Shown here in pieces: positions 8,885 through 18,600 of a DNA stretch of 64,000 bases. Each line of letters begins with the position of its first letter. Within the stretch, counting starts at the first letter, position 1. A model generated the notes under the pieces. The model ran no database searches. It had not been told where the DNA came from and worked only from the letters and a program-made list of their open reading frames with translations. Origin of the DNA: MGNI01 sp964353875. Its GTDB lineage: Bacteria; Chloroflexota; Anaerolineae; Anaerolineales; E44-bin32. The position numbers and the translations under genes were made by a program. Location: contig CAYGXU010000003.1 of NCBI GenBank assembly GCA_964353875.1, positions 3,933 through 67,932 on the forward strand, given 5' to 3'.

Positions 8885-9911
8885 TTATCACCTCTCCAGT
8901 TTGGTTGACGACAGATGTTATCCAGCCGTGCGATTTATCATACCATCGATAAACATAATATCCGGTTTCAACATCTAAAGCTCTCTCACCGTTCCTAATA
9001 GTATCTGCTACCAAATTAACGACATCTCCAACCTTTATTTTATTAGAGAAGGAAGTTGTAAAAGCTCCAGGAATATCACCAATGAAATGACGCCCGATAA
9101 TGTGTCTCAGCCCTCTGTGACGGTTACCTGCGGTCAGGATTATTTGCCTTCCGCTCCGGTCTGTCATCGCCCTTATCACAGTGTCGGTGTCTATTGACCT
9201 GAAAACTGCCCTGATTTCATCTCCATGCTTAGAGCCAAAACTGAGCAGACTTTGAAACATAGAATTGTCCAGATGGCGAAGATATCTTAGATTTCGGAAT
9301 TCGGAAATCCCTATTAGACCCAAAACCCGCCATGCACCTAATTCATCACCCGTTACGATATCTACGCCAGTAAATACCTCAATGAATCCTTTTATATCCC
9401 CAACGATAGGAGCAAAATCCAGGAATATACCTGATCCCTGCTCAACCATGATTTGATTTTTTTCCTGTTGTATAGGATCCCAGCTATCAGGGTCCAGAAG
9501 AGCAGAACCAAAGTTAATAAGTCGCTCATCGAACCAATCTCCTGGACAATAGGGTCTATCCCCACATGGCCAGTGTCCACTCGAATCTGTATACGCAAGA
9601 GGATTGTTAAGAGCATACCCATACCGATCCAATGCCATCGGATTCCCCGCCTCCGGCACGATCGTATCTGCCTGCATGAAGCGACCTAAAGCCGGATCGT
9701 ACCAGCGGGCTTTATAGTAGTAGAAGCCCAGGTCAGGCTCTTGGCGCTGGCCGGTGTAAGCAAAATCGGTGAGGGAATCGCCGGCAGCATAGCGCGTCTC
9801 GCCCCAGGCCTTGTAACGCATTTCGCCTAGTACTTTGCCAATCATAGATCTTTTCCGAGGCATGTGCATGCTGTTTGGATCAGCCGAATGGGCAATGTGC
9901 GGCGCATTCAT
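8868..9911 (-). CDS. Displaced RHS tip with BECR-type RNase-like toxin domain
   Basis: The 347-residue open frame keeps only the end of an RHS protein. Residues 29-115 are the RHS-associated core (GEMRYKAWGE, GFYYYKARWYDPALGRFMQ, GNPMALDRYGY). Residues about 155-195 resemble a pretoxin TG segment (DFAPIVGDIKGFIEVFTG). The last 110 residues form a variable tip with GLRHIIGRHF, TTSF, DVVNLV and a terminal VNQTGEVISAFP. That order matches CdiA/RHS nuclease tips of the barnase-EndoU-colicin-RelE (BECR) group. There is no signal peptide and no clear ribosome binding site before the start used here. Homology to the other RHS copies begins only at VLGEMRYKAW, so it is a displaced cassette, probably silent unless recombined onto the main gene. 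Confidence 0.7.
   Translation of the reverse strand: MNAPHIAHSADPNSMHMPRKRSMIGKVLGEMRYKAWGETRYAAGDSLTDFAYTGQRQEPDLGFYYYKARWYDPALGRFMQADTIVPEAGNPMALDRYGYALNNPLAYTDSSGHWPCGDRPYCPGDWFDERLINFGSALLDPDSWDPIQQEKNQIMVEQGSGIFLDFAPIVGDIKGFIEVFTGVDIVTGDELGAWRVLGLIGISEFRNLRYLRHLDNSMFQSLLSFGSKHGDEIRAVFRSIDTDTVIRAMTDRSGRQIILTAGNRHRGLRHIIGRHFIGDIPGAFTTSFSNKIKVGDVVNLVADTIRNGERALDVETGYYVYRWYDKSHGWITSVVNQTGEVISAFPE
9614..9731 (-). repeat. 118-bp RHS core repeat, copy A
   Basis: These 118 bases are identical to 11262-11379 and closely similar to about 13401-13520 in the main RHS gene. They encode the end of the RHS core up to the PMALDRYGY junction, after which the toxin tips diverge completely. The identity at DNA level, third positions included, indicates a recent duplication or gene conversion and gives a substrate for recombination. 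Confidence 0.85.
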
Positions 9912-10062
9912 TATTAACGGGTGGAGAAGCAGAAGAATGAAAATCGGAAGGGATTTACTTCTTCTGTGTTCTTGACAACGCTTTTAAGCAGCCTAAAAGG
10001 GGACGTTTCGCTTTCGGGGCTTCTTTTCGGCTGTTAAAGTGCAGTTGTTGCCGCGCGATCAT

Positions 10063-10512
10063 CTATGAATCTGTCTCTTTTTCGGAGATCTTCCCTTTCA
10101 GAGGTTTACCATCATTGAAAATGAATTGTGTTTCATATCTAATCGGAAATATGTTCATTTTTTCTTTTTTCAACAAATAGGCAAGATCCATCTGCTCTCT
10201 TAGATCCTGTAGATCCGGTCGAAGCGGATAATGTAGTAATTCGCCATTCGCTTGTTCGAAGCTCACAGAATATAATTGATGATCGCTCATCCTCACAGAA
10301 ACAGTCCCTAAAGTACGTGTTCCATCATTAAATACTAGATCACTTGCCACAAATATAGCGTCATGATCATCTGGTAACGTACAAGAAGTCTCCAATGGGA
10401 CTACTAGTGATTCATCATCATCGTCTTCAGCCCAACTCCAAATAGGATTTGTTTTAAAGTCACTCATTCTTAACTGACAAATTTTCTTCTTCAACAAGTG
10501 GTGCTTGACCAT
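10063..10512 (-). CDS. Candidate immunity protein for RHS tip at 10528-11688
   Basis: The 149-residue acidic protein has no signal peptide and no family I can name; a run of acidic residues (AEDDDDES) lies near its N-terminus. The start is set at the ATG at 10512 because GGAGG lies six bases upstream; a TTG at 10524 is in frame but less likely. It begins 15 bases after the stop of the RHS tip gene, in the same direction. The call as immunity gene rests on this position and on size. Confidence 0.55.
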   Translation of the reverse strand: MVKHHLLKKKICQLRMSDFKTNPIWSWAEDDDDESLVVPLETSCTLPDDHDAIFVASDLVFNDGTRTLGTVSVRMSDHQLYSVSFEQANGELLHYPLRPDLQDLREQMDLAYLLKKEKMNIFPIRYETQFIFNDGKPLKGKISEKETDS

Positions 10513-10527
10513 GAATACCTCCAATTT

Positions 10528-11688
10528 CTACTGGATAATTATTCCAGTCCCCTTCACTAAAATTGACAACCCATCGGTAATTGTTGTGAATTTTTCTACA
10601 AATTCATTATAAATCGCAGGATCATTTAGACTAACAATGGTCACTGGAACATCATAGCCAAGAAGTTTGAATGCAGCTAATCGACGATTATCCAATGTCC
10701 ACAGATTTCCGGCATATTCTACGACTCGAATACTGCCACGAAAATACCCGTTTGAAATTTCATTAGTAAGAGTATCTAGTGGAACACCCTTTTTTGTTGC
10801 CCAACTAATGCTATCCTGGGTAAATCGAATAATCTCGGATGGGATTCGGTATTGTTGACCGATTTTCAATACTTCATTGAATTCATTTGTGCAGTTTCCA
10901 TCTGCACACGCTGTATTTATAATATCATTTACGGCTCTTGCCTCATTCATACAATCCCCATCCGCACATGCAACAGTTCCGATCCCTAAGGCCTTCTCCG
11001 CTGCAGCTGCGCAGCCTGCCACGGTACTGCATGCAAGGCCAGCCAATCCAACTACCAGTCCCGCATGTGAAATTCCCTCCCAGAACATGTATGCAACTGC
11101 CCCTGCTTTTTGACCCGATGTCGTATCATCATGTTTAACAATCAATCGAGCCATATCAATGTTGTTACAGTTCGTCTCGTAAGTCGGAATCCCACGAATG
11201 AACTTGAGTACACCCCAACAATGGCCGGAAGGGTCTAAAAGCTTCACGGGGTTATTCACAACATACCCATACCGATCCAATGCCATCGGATTCCCCGCCT
11301 CCGGCACGATCGTATCTGCCTGCATGAAGCGACCTAAAGCCGGATCGTACCAGCGGGCTTTATAGTAGTAGAAGCCCAGACTCGGTTCCTGGCGCTGGCC
11401 GGTATAGGCGAAGGCGGTGGGAGTCGTCCCTGAGGTGAAGCAAGTCTCTCCCCAGGCCTTGTAGCGCATCTCGCCAACCACGTTCCCTGCCGAATCGATA
11501 GTCAGGTTCGTGCTGCCATGATGGTCTCTGAGCAAATAGAATACGCCATTCTCTTCTGGATTGGGTGCGTTCGCGATTCGCATGGCCGCGCCGCTGCCGT
11601 AGTAGCTGCGCACGATCCCCGTCCCCACTTCATATTCGTAATAATCGCCCAAATAAACCGTCGTCACGCCGTTCACAATGGACATCAC
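10528..11688 (-). CDS. Displaced RHS tip with ParB/sulfiredoxin-like toxin domain
   Basis: The 386-residue frame starts within the RHS core (VYLGDYYEYEVGTG, SDH-type region, GEMRYKAWGE, DPALGRFMQADT). After the PMALDRYGY junction it switches to a unique tip. Residues about 285-350 read RFTQDSISWATKKG, then IRVVEYAG, then TLDNRRLAAFKLLGYDVPV. This is the signature of ParB/sulfiredoxin-like (ParBL) domains found as tips of bacterial polymorphic toxins, with the DNRRL element intact. The frame remains open upstream to a TAG near 11794 and encodes a short Pro/Thr stretch and more RHS-like sequence (FHYEGDGN). The cassette was therefore cut inside a linker like that of the main gene. It has no export signal of its own. 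Confidence 0.7.
   Translation of the reverse strand: MMSIVNGVTTVYLGDYYEYEVGTGIVRSYYGSGAAMRIANAPNPEENGVFYLLRDHHGSTNLTIDSAGNVVGEMRYKAWGETCFTSGTTPTAFAYTGQRQEPSLGFYYYKARWYDPALGRFMQADTIVPEAGNPMALDRYGYVVNNPVKLLDPSGHCWGVLKFIRGIPTYETNCNNIDMARLIVKHDDTTSGQKAGAVAYMFWEGISHAGLVVGLAGLACSTVAGCAAAAEKALGIGTVACADGDCMNEARAVNDIINTACADGNCTNEFNEVLKIGQQYRIPSEIIRFTQDSISWATKKGVPLDTLTNEISNGYFRGSIRVVEYAGNLWTLDNRRLAAFKLLGYDVPVTIVSLNDPAIYNEFVEKFTTITDGLSILVKGTGIIIQ
11262..11379 (-). repeat. 118-bp RHS core repeat, copy B
   Basis: Identical over its length to 9614-9731. In a second block, about 70 bases ending at the CAGGTTCGTGCTGCCA stretch near 11517 match the main RHS gene (about 13583-13653) without visible differences. 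Together these blocks show that the cassettes derive from the main gene's core. Confidence 0.85.
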
Positions 11689-11959
11689 ACTGTTGCCGTC
11701 GCCTTCGTAATGGAAGTCGGCGATATGGATTCTGAGCCGGAGGGGTTCGGCAGGAGTTATGGTTGGGATGATGCTTGCTTCTTGTGGTATTATCTAGATG
11801 AGTATTTCTGTGTATATAAATGATAGGCCTGAAGGGGGAAAATCGCCAAAATTGTCAGGACCACACCAATGATTTCATCGCAACTTTAGATCTTTGGAAT
11901 AAGGCAGAAATGTCGGCTAATAAGGAAGTATTCTTCACAACAGGATTGCGCTCCATATT

Positions 11960-12610
11960 TTACTGTTGGCGCATAAGGAATTCCAGATAGCCCTTTGATA
12001 AATACTCATTTTCGATGTTGATATTTAGACCTCGTTCCAATCCAATTTTTAATAATGACATGGCGGATAAACTCATGAAGCCTTCTGGACACTCGCGCAA
12101 ATTTCCATGCTTTGCCATTCCGTGATGTAACTGCAATAAATCCTTCATTGAATCATTAAAAGAAAGCTGATCGCTTTTAATAATGGAATCGATAATTTTC
12201 CCTAGAGCAAAAATTACCTTGATTTTGGTTTTTTCTAGGAGTTTGGGCACGTAAAGCATTGCATCTTGGTCTTCTCCGGCTATCAGCCGGATGACTGCTG
12301 AGCCATAATATCCCATTAAGGCTCTTCTACGCTCGGTTGCGAAGGCTTCGATAACATCAAAAACCCGAGGGTAAAGATTTGGCTGACATGATAGGATGAA
12401 GCAATCTATTACCCAATTGATTTGACCCATCCAACTACGAGGAATCTTCAGGAAACCCATCAACGCCGAACGAAATGATTCTAATGCTTCAAAGTACTCC
12501 CCTAATTGTGTATGACAAATGGCAACATACATTTGTTCTGGAGGGTAAGGTGGGTTTTTGCGAAATACCTCCAATGCTCGAATGCATCTTTGTCTTTTAT
12601 CTTCGCTCAT
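11960..12610 (-). CDS. Imm49-like immunity protein
   Basis: The 216-residue helical protein follows the main RHS gene by 86 bases. Its C-terminal part (PEGFMSLSAMSLLKIGLERG, then INIENEYLSKGYLEF) resembles the end of Imm49 family immunity proteins: a 'pxgllsl...la...gi.v.v...ylp..ll' pattern. The N-terminal half has TPR-like helix pairs (AICHTQLGEYFEALESFRSA). Position and resemblance both suggest that it neutralises the tip of the main RHS protein; the family assignment was made by eye. Confidence 0.5.
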   Translation of the reverse strand: MSEDKRQRCIRALEVFRKNPPYPPEQMYVAICHTQLGEYFEALESFRSALMGFLKIPRSWMGQINWVIDCFILSCQPNLYPRVFDVIEAFATERRRALMGYYGSAVIRLIAGEDQDAMLYVPKLLEKTKIKVIFALGKIIDSIIKSDQLSFNDSMKDLLQLHHGMAKHGNLRECPEGFMSLSAMSLLKIGLERGLNINIENEYLSKGYLEFLMRQQ

Positions 12611-12696
12611 TTGAACATGACCTTTAGCGTCAGAATGAATTCGCCATTACAAATTCGCTCGAGACGATATAATTCCTAAAGATATTCTACATGCGA

Positions 12697-15600
12697 TCAC
12701 GTATCTATTGGTTCGTACTCCTTAAGATATTTAAGTTGTCCTGGAGTAACGATGATAAACATGGGATCTAATACTGTACGACCAACCTCATCCGCATAAA
12801 GCAGAACACCCGTCCTGAAAGTTTGCCATGCTCCTCCTAATGTCGCCCAAAAACCAGGCTTCTTAATTTCTTCAATAGCCTTTTCAACAATCACTTTGCC
12901 ATCTTGCCCTATGCGATATGCTCCGTTAAATTGGGCTTGAGCGTTTAGACTAATGCTTGTTGATTTGGATGATGTGAATATTGCATTCTCTAATGTTCCA
13001 GCTTTATATGCATCATAAGTAGTCTTGCACATAATTCTAAGTTGCTCATTGGATGAATTGAGGTACCTAAGGGATGATAATCCCAGGCGTTCAATGCTCC
13101 CGCCATAATTCTCATAATTTATACTCCAACCCAATGTGCCAAGGTTTACGCTTCCCGCCACATCTTTCAATTCAACTGCCAGCACCCTGGCAGCATCTTC
13201 TGATACAAATACCAATTCTGGCAACTCCTCAGGTAAAAAGACCAGATCTGGTCCGTTCCAATATGGATTGATTAGATTTGCTTTTCCAACCAGTTGCCAG
13301 CCAAGACTGGCGAAATAATCAATCGCCTCACGTAAAGGTTCAGGTATCTCGCTTTGGTGCCCTCTGGGATCGATATGCTTTATTGGATTATTATTTGCAT
13401 AAGAATACCGATCCAATGCCATCGGATTCCCCGCCTCCGGCACGATCGTATCTGCTTGCATAAAGCGACCCAAAGCTGGATCGTACCAGCGGACTTTGTA
13501 GTAGTAGAAACCCAGGTCCGGTTCCTGGCGCTGGCCCGTGTAGGCGAAGGTGGTGGGCGAAGCGCCTGAGGTGTAACGCGCCTCACCCCAGGCCTTGTAG
13601 CGCATCTCGCCAACCACGTTCCCTGCCGAATCGATAGTCAGGTTCGTGCTGCCAAGATGGTCGCTCAGAAGATAAAAGAGGCCATTACCTTCAGGTTCGG
13701 ATGCCCCCTCCACTCGCATCACTGCCTTGCTGCCATAATAAGCCCGCGACGCTCCACTTTCAACCTCGTATTCGTAATAATCACCGATATATACTGTCGT
13801 GACGCCATCCACGATGGACAGCACCCGATTGCCATCGCCGTCATAGAAGAATGCCGCGTCGTAGGGGCTGAGTGGCGCGGCCTCGGTTGCAGTAGGTGTG
13901 GGAGAGGAGGTCTCTGCGGGGTTGGCGGTCTCGGTGGGGGTCGGGCCAGCCGGGCTGGGCGTGGCGGTAACGATGGCCTCAGTCATTGTCGGTGTGGCGG
14001 TGGGGAGCGCCGTGGGAGTGGGCGTCTCGCTGGGCGTAGGTGTGGGCAAAGGCGTCGACGTGGCCGTTGCCGTGGAAGTCTCGCTCGGCATCGGCGTCGG
14101 CGTGTCGGTGGGATCCTGGCGGGCGCGGAAGACCGCTGCGGCGTGGGCGAAGTGACGCTTGAAGAGCAGGTTGTAGGACATGATTACCCGCTCCCCCTGG
14201 CTTCCCTCCGTGCTGCTGTTGGCGTGCAGGCCCCAATCCTTGCCGCCGACCGACTGATCCCAGCGCTCGACCTGATTCGGACCTGGATCCATCCCGTAGG
14301 TCCCGTCCACACCAACGATGCTCACCGCCATGTCACCCGGATTGGCAACTAGCGTTAGTGAGGTTGTGTCCCGATCCCAACCCTCACTGCCCATGCTCAC
14401 CAACGGATTCGAGAGATCCACTCCATAAAGCGTGTACGCCCCGGCCAGCACCCAGGCGGTATCCATGCCGATGGCGACTTTGTGCGTCCCCGCCGGCGGA
14501 TTGGGTAGATACCAGAGATGGACGATGGCATGGTCGCCGCCGGGATCGCTCGCCCCCGCAGCCTGAGCCATGCCGATTCCGCCATAACTGACGCCCCAGA
14601 CTCCTTGGTGCCGGTCACGGCTATAGACGAAGGCCACCACCAGCAGGCGGTCCTCCCCCTCCTGCACGGTGTAATCGAATTCGATGTTCCAGTCGCACTC
14701 CCCGTGCTTGACGACATTGGCTCCGACGGTGATCTGCCGATAGGGCGGCGCCGGAGTACCTGTTGGGATAGGGGTGGCGNNNNNNNNNNNNNNNNNNNNN
14801 NNNNNNNNNNNNNNNNNNNNNNNNNNNNNNNNNNNNNNNNNNNNNNNNNNNNNNNNNNNNNNNNNNNNNNNNNNNNNNNAGCCGTGGCAGTGGACGTCTC
14901 GGTGGCAGTCTCGCTTGGCGTAGGCACGAGGCCCAGGATGTCCACCCCGATCAGGCGATGCTCCGCATCATAGTATAACGTTTGTGATATGGCTTCATCC
15001 ACCTGGCGCTGGATCATGCTCCCGTTGGCGTCGTACCAGAAGCGCTGCTGGCCATCGAGATGCGTCACGGCGTGCGGATGAGCGGCATCGTAAGTGTAGC
15101 TCACCCCACCCTTCTGGCTCAGGTTGCCCGTGACGGGATCGTAGGCGTAGGTTTCGCTGTATAACCCCTCCGTCCCGCCGGTGACCTCGGCGCTGAGCAG
15201 GCGGTCGAGGGCATCGTAGTTGAAGGCCTGCGCTTGCGGGGCGCCAGAGACCCAGTCCTCGATTTGGGTGATATTTCCGGCCGCATCATAGGCGTAGCGC
15301 AAGTCCTGGAAGGCGGTCGCATCGGCGGCGGTGCCGGCACTGATGCCCTGCAAGCGCCCCTGCCCATTGACCGTAGTCCAAGGATAGAAGTCGTAATTCA
15401 CGTTCAAAAGGTCATTCCCGAGCAGGCGCGACACCAGCCGTCCGGCGGCGTCGTAGCTTGAGGACTGGATATAAGTATCGGCGCCAATCAGGCTGTCCAG
15501 GGCGCCTTGCGGGTGATAGGCATAAATGACCTGTTCACCCGCCTGACCGGTGTTTCCGCCCGGATAGGTCATGCTGACGATCTGGTCGGCGGCGTTATAG

Positions 15601-18600
15601 CCCCATTGGGTGAGGAAGGTCCCCGCCCCAGTGATATCCTTGGTCTCGCTCGCCAGGCGACCGCGCGCATCGTAGCCCCAGCTTGTCGAGCCGGAGCGGT
15701 CCGCCATGCCGGTCCGCCGCCCGATCCCATAGGCGCCCTGATCATAGCTGTAGCTTACCAGCAGGTCACCCTCCGCCCCGCCGACGCGCTTCTCTCGCAG
15801 GCGATTGAGGGCATCGTAGCTGAACCAGAGCGTTTCGCCGCGGGCGTCGCTCTGGGTGATCAGATTGCCCAAGGCGTCGTAGCTGTACGCCCAGGGACCC
15901 ATGTCGGGATCGGACATGCTCAGCTTGCGCCCGCCCTGGTCATAGCTTATGGTGATGCGCGTGGCACCGGCGCCGCTGCCTTTGGTGACCTCGACCAGCC
16001 GATCGAGTTCGTCGTAGGCATACGAGGCGCTGGGTCCGTCCGGCGGGACGACCTGAACCGTCCTGCCCCGGACATCGCGCCATTGGGTGGTGACGTTCGC
16101 GCGCGGGTCGGTGATGCTCGTCTGCAGATCGTCATAGCTGTAACGGGTGAGGTTGCCATCCGTGGCGGTCGCAGTCAGTGGGCGTCCTAAAGGATCATAG
16201 GTGGTTGCGGTCGAGGGTTGCGTAAGCTGCTGGCCACGATAGCCGCTATCCGCCGTCAGCATATAGGGCACCGTCTCTTGCACGACGCGGCCATAGTCAT
16301 CATAAGCGAGATCCACGATGACGTCTCTCAATCCCTCAGCCAGTTGCGCGGCGATCGTCTGGCGTTGGATCGACTGCCCCAGACCGTCGTAAATGCGGCG
16401 TGAGGTCTGAACTGCGGAGTCATTCAATTTCTGGTGCATCTCGACCGTGTAGGGGAAACCGTCCGAGTAGGCGATCGCCACCGTGGGCGATCCACTCTCA
16501 TCGCCGGGCTGGCGGATGCTCGTCAGGCGGCCGAAGGCGTCGTAGGTGGCCGTGGCCGTGGCGCCGTTGGGATTGGTCTCCTGGGTGGGCAAGCCGAAAG
16601 CGTAGTCGTAGGACAGCGCCGTGGTCTGGCCAAGGGCGTTGCGGCTCTCTACGGCATAGGTATGGTAAATGGGGTCATATTTCGTCGCGGTCGTCTGCGC
16701 GCCACCCGAGGCCAGGGCGCTCTGCGTGCCATATCCTGTGTAGGCGGTCGTCGAGGTCAGATTGCCCCAGTTGTCATAGGCGTATTTCTCATCCCGATAA
16801 CGCCTCTCCCCACCTTCTGTGTCCAACCAGGCGCGTCGGGAGGTGAGGATGCCGGAGGTGGGCAGGGCGTTGTAGACGCCATAACCATCATAGTGGTTGC
16901 GCACCTCCGCCAGGGGATTCCCCGCCCCGTCGTAGGTGACCATGCGGGCTGGCAAGCCAACCAGGTAATTGGCATACCAGGTATTGGGGAAGTAGTCCGT
17001 TTGCGAACGGCGGTAGAGCTGCCAGGCGGAACCGTCCCAGGCGTACTCCAGGGTCGCAGTCAGGTTGCCGAATTGCCGTCCTCCCTGCAAGGCGGGATCG
17101 TGCTCGGTTTCCAGGCGCGTCCCGACCCAGGTCTGGTCGCCCTCATAGCTGCGTTGAATCGTCTCAACGGTGCGGATCCAAGAGATCGATAGACCAGCAT
17201 ATGTCGTGCCGTTCTCTTTCTTGGGCAGCGTGCCTAACGGTTGAGGATCGCTGGTGTAGGTGGTCTCCGTCTCGAGGTAGATGTTCCCACTCGCATCGGT
17301 CAATTGAGTTTTTGAGGGGAGTCCCTTGAGCAGGTCATCCTGGTGGAACCATGTTGTGCGGGTGGCGCTGTCCGGCCCCTGCTCCCAGAAGCGGGCGTGA
17401 CCGCGAAACTCGCCATGCATCTCGATATACGGGTTGGAGGTGGCCGCCGCGGTCGAGTGGGCGGCGTCGTTCATCGCTGCCCCCTCGTAGCCGTAGGTGA
17501 ATACTGCTGCAGCCGGATCAACCCCATCGTAGATGCGCTTCTCGCTCACGCGGTAACGGGTGGGCATGACTGTCGCGGTGTACTTGTTGAACGTGCAGGC
17601 GTTGCAGTTGAAGAGCGGCAGCGCCTTGGAAGCCTGGGGAGATAAGATGATGCTGGCTTCGAAAGGCTGCCATTGCCAATCGCCGGGCTTGGCATCCATC
17701 GGATCGCTGTGTTGGCTGGTCTGACCTTCATTCAGGCCTAATTGGACCCAGTTCCAGCCGCCGGCGTTGACCTGTGCCCAGAGCTTATAGGTGCTGCCCG
17801 GGTAGAAGACTTCTTGCTCAAGGCTGGTGATGCTCAGCTCCTCCCAGATCTGTTTGGGGGGCGACCAACCGGCAGAATTCCCCTCATCCGAGCTCTCCTG
17901 CCCGCTCCAAGGCTCGTAGGTGAACGCCACCCGACCCCCGTAGCCGTTATCGGCGGCAGTGAGGTGCGTCTGATCACCGTACTCGAAGGTGGTTGGAGGT
18001 AACGCTTCACCGTTCAACCCGAACTCCTGGACCTGAGCCAGCGTGGGTGTCTTCCCCCCTGCGCTCCAGGAGACATTGGGGAAGATGTTTTTCTCAGGAT
18101 CGGTCTCATAGGTGAAGACATATTTCCGAACAACCTGATCGAATGTCCCATCCTCATCACTGTCGTGCTCTACGATAACTTCACTCAGTAGCGAACGCTG
18201 GAAGAGGATACGATAGGAATAAGCATCCGCCCAGGCACTCTGGTAGTCACTTCGGTTGGTGCGCACGAAGCGCACCCGGTAGCGGTTATGGGGGTAGGTG
18301 ATCGTATGGGGGTAGACCGCCACCGAGTGATAGGACTGATCCGCATAGTCGGTCGGGTGAGTTGCGCAACGGTTGGTCACTTTGCTTTCCGTTGCATAGC
18401 TGAAATTCAGGGATTGTCCGAACGGGTTGGTGACCCTGGTCAAAGGCCATTGCCAACGACGTAGCATATCGATGTGGCAATTGTTGTAGTCCGGGTAGTA
18501 GGGGCCTGGATCGAACAGGTAAGCGTTCCCCACCTTGTCCCAGACGCGCCAGCGGGAAATGTCCGCCGGCCAACCGCTGTATTGCATCTCGGGGTAATGG

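Noticed and set aside
13870..14110. Repeats suggestive of a CRISPR-like or tandem array
   Set aside because: They are degenerate codon repeats of Thr/Pro/Ser linker in the RHS gene, with no regular spacer length.
13657..14352. Plus-strand open frames opposite the RHS gene, including Gly/Val-rich ones
   Set aside because: They are antisense shadows of the Thr/Pro linkers and core; no ribosome binding sites or domains.
14397..14779. Continuation of the long RHS frame through the N gap
   Set aside because: After the gap this frame gives Arg/Pro-rich nonsense, while the other frame encodes a coherent domain and linker; the gap length is nominal.
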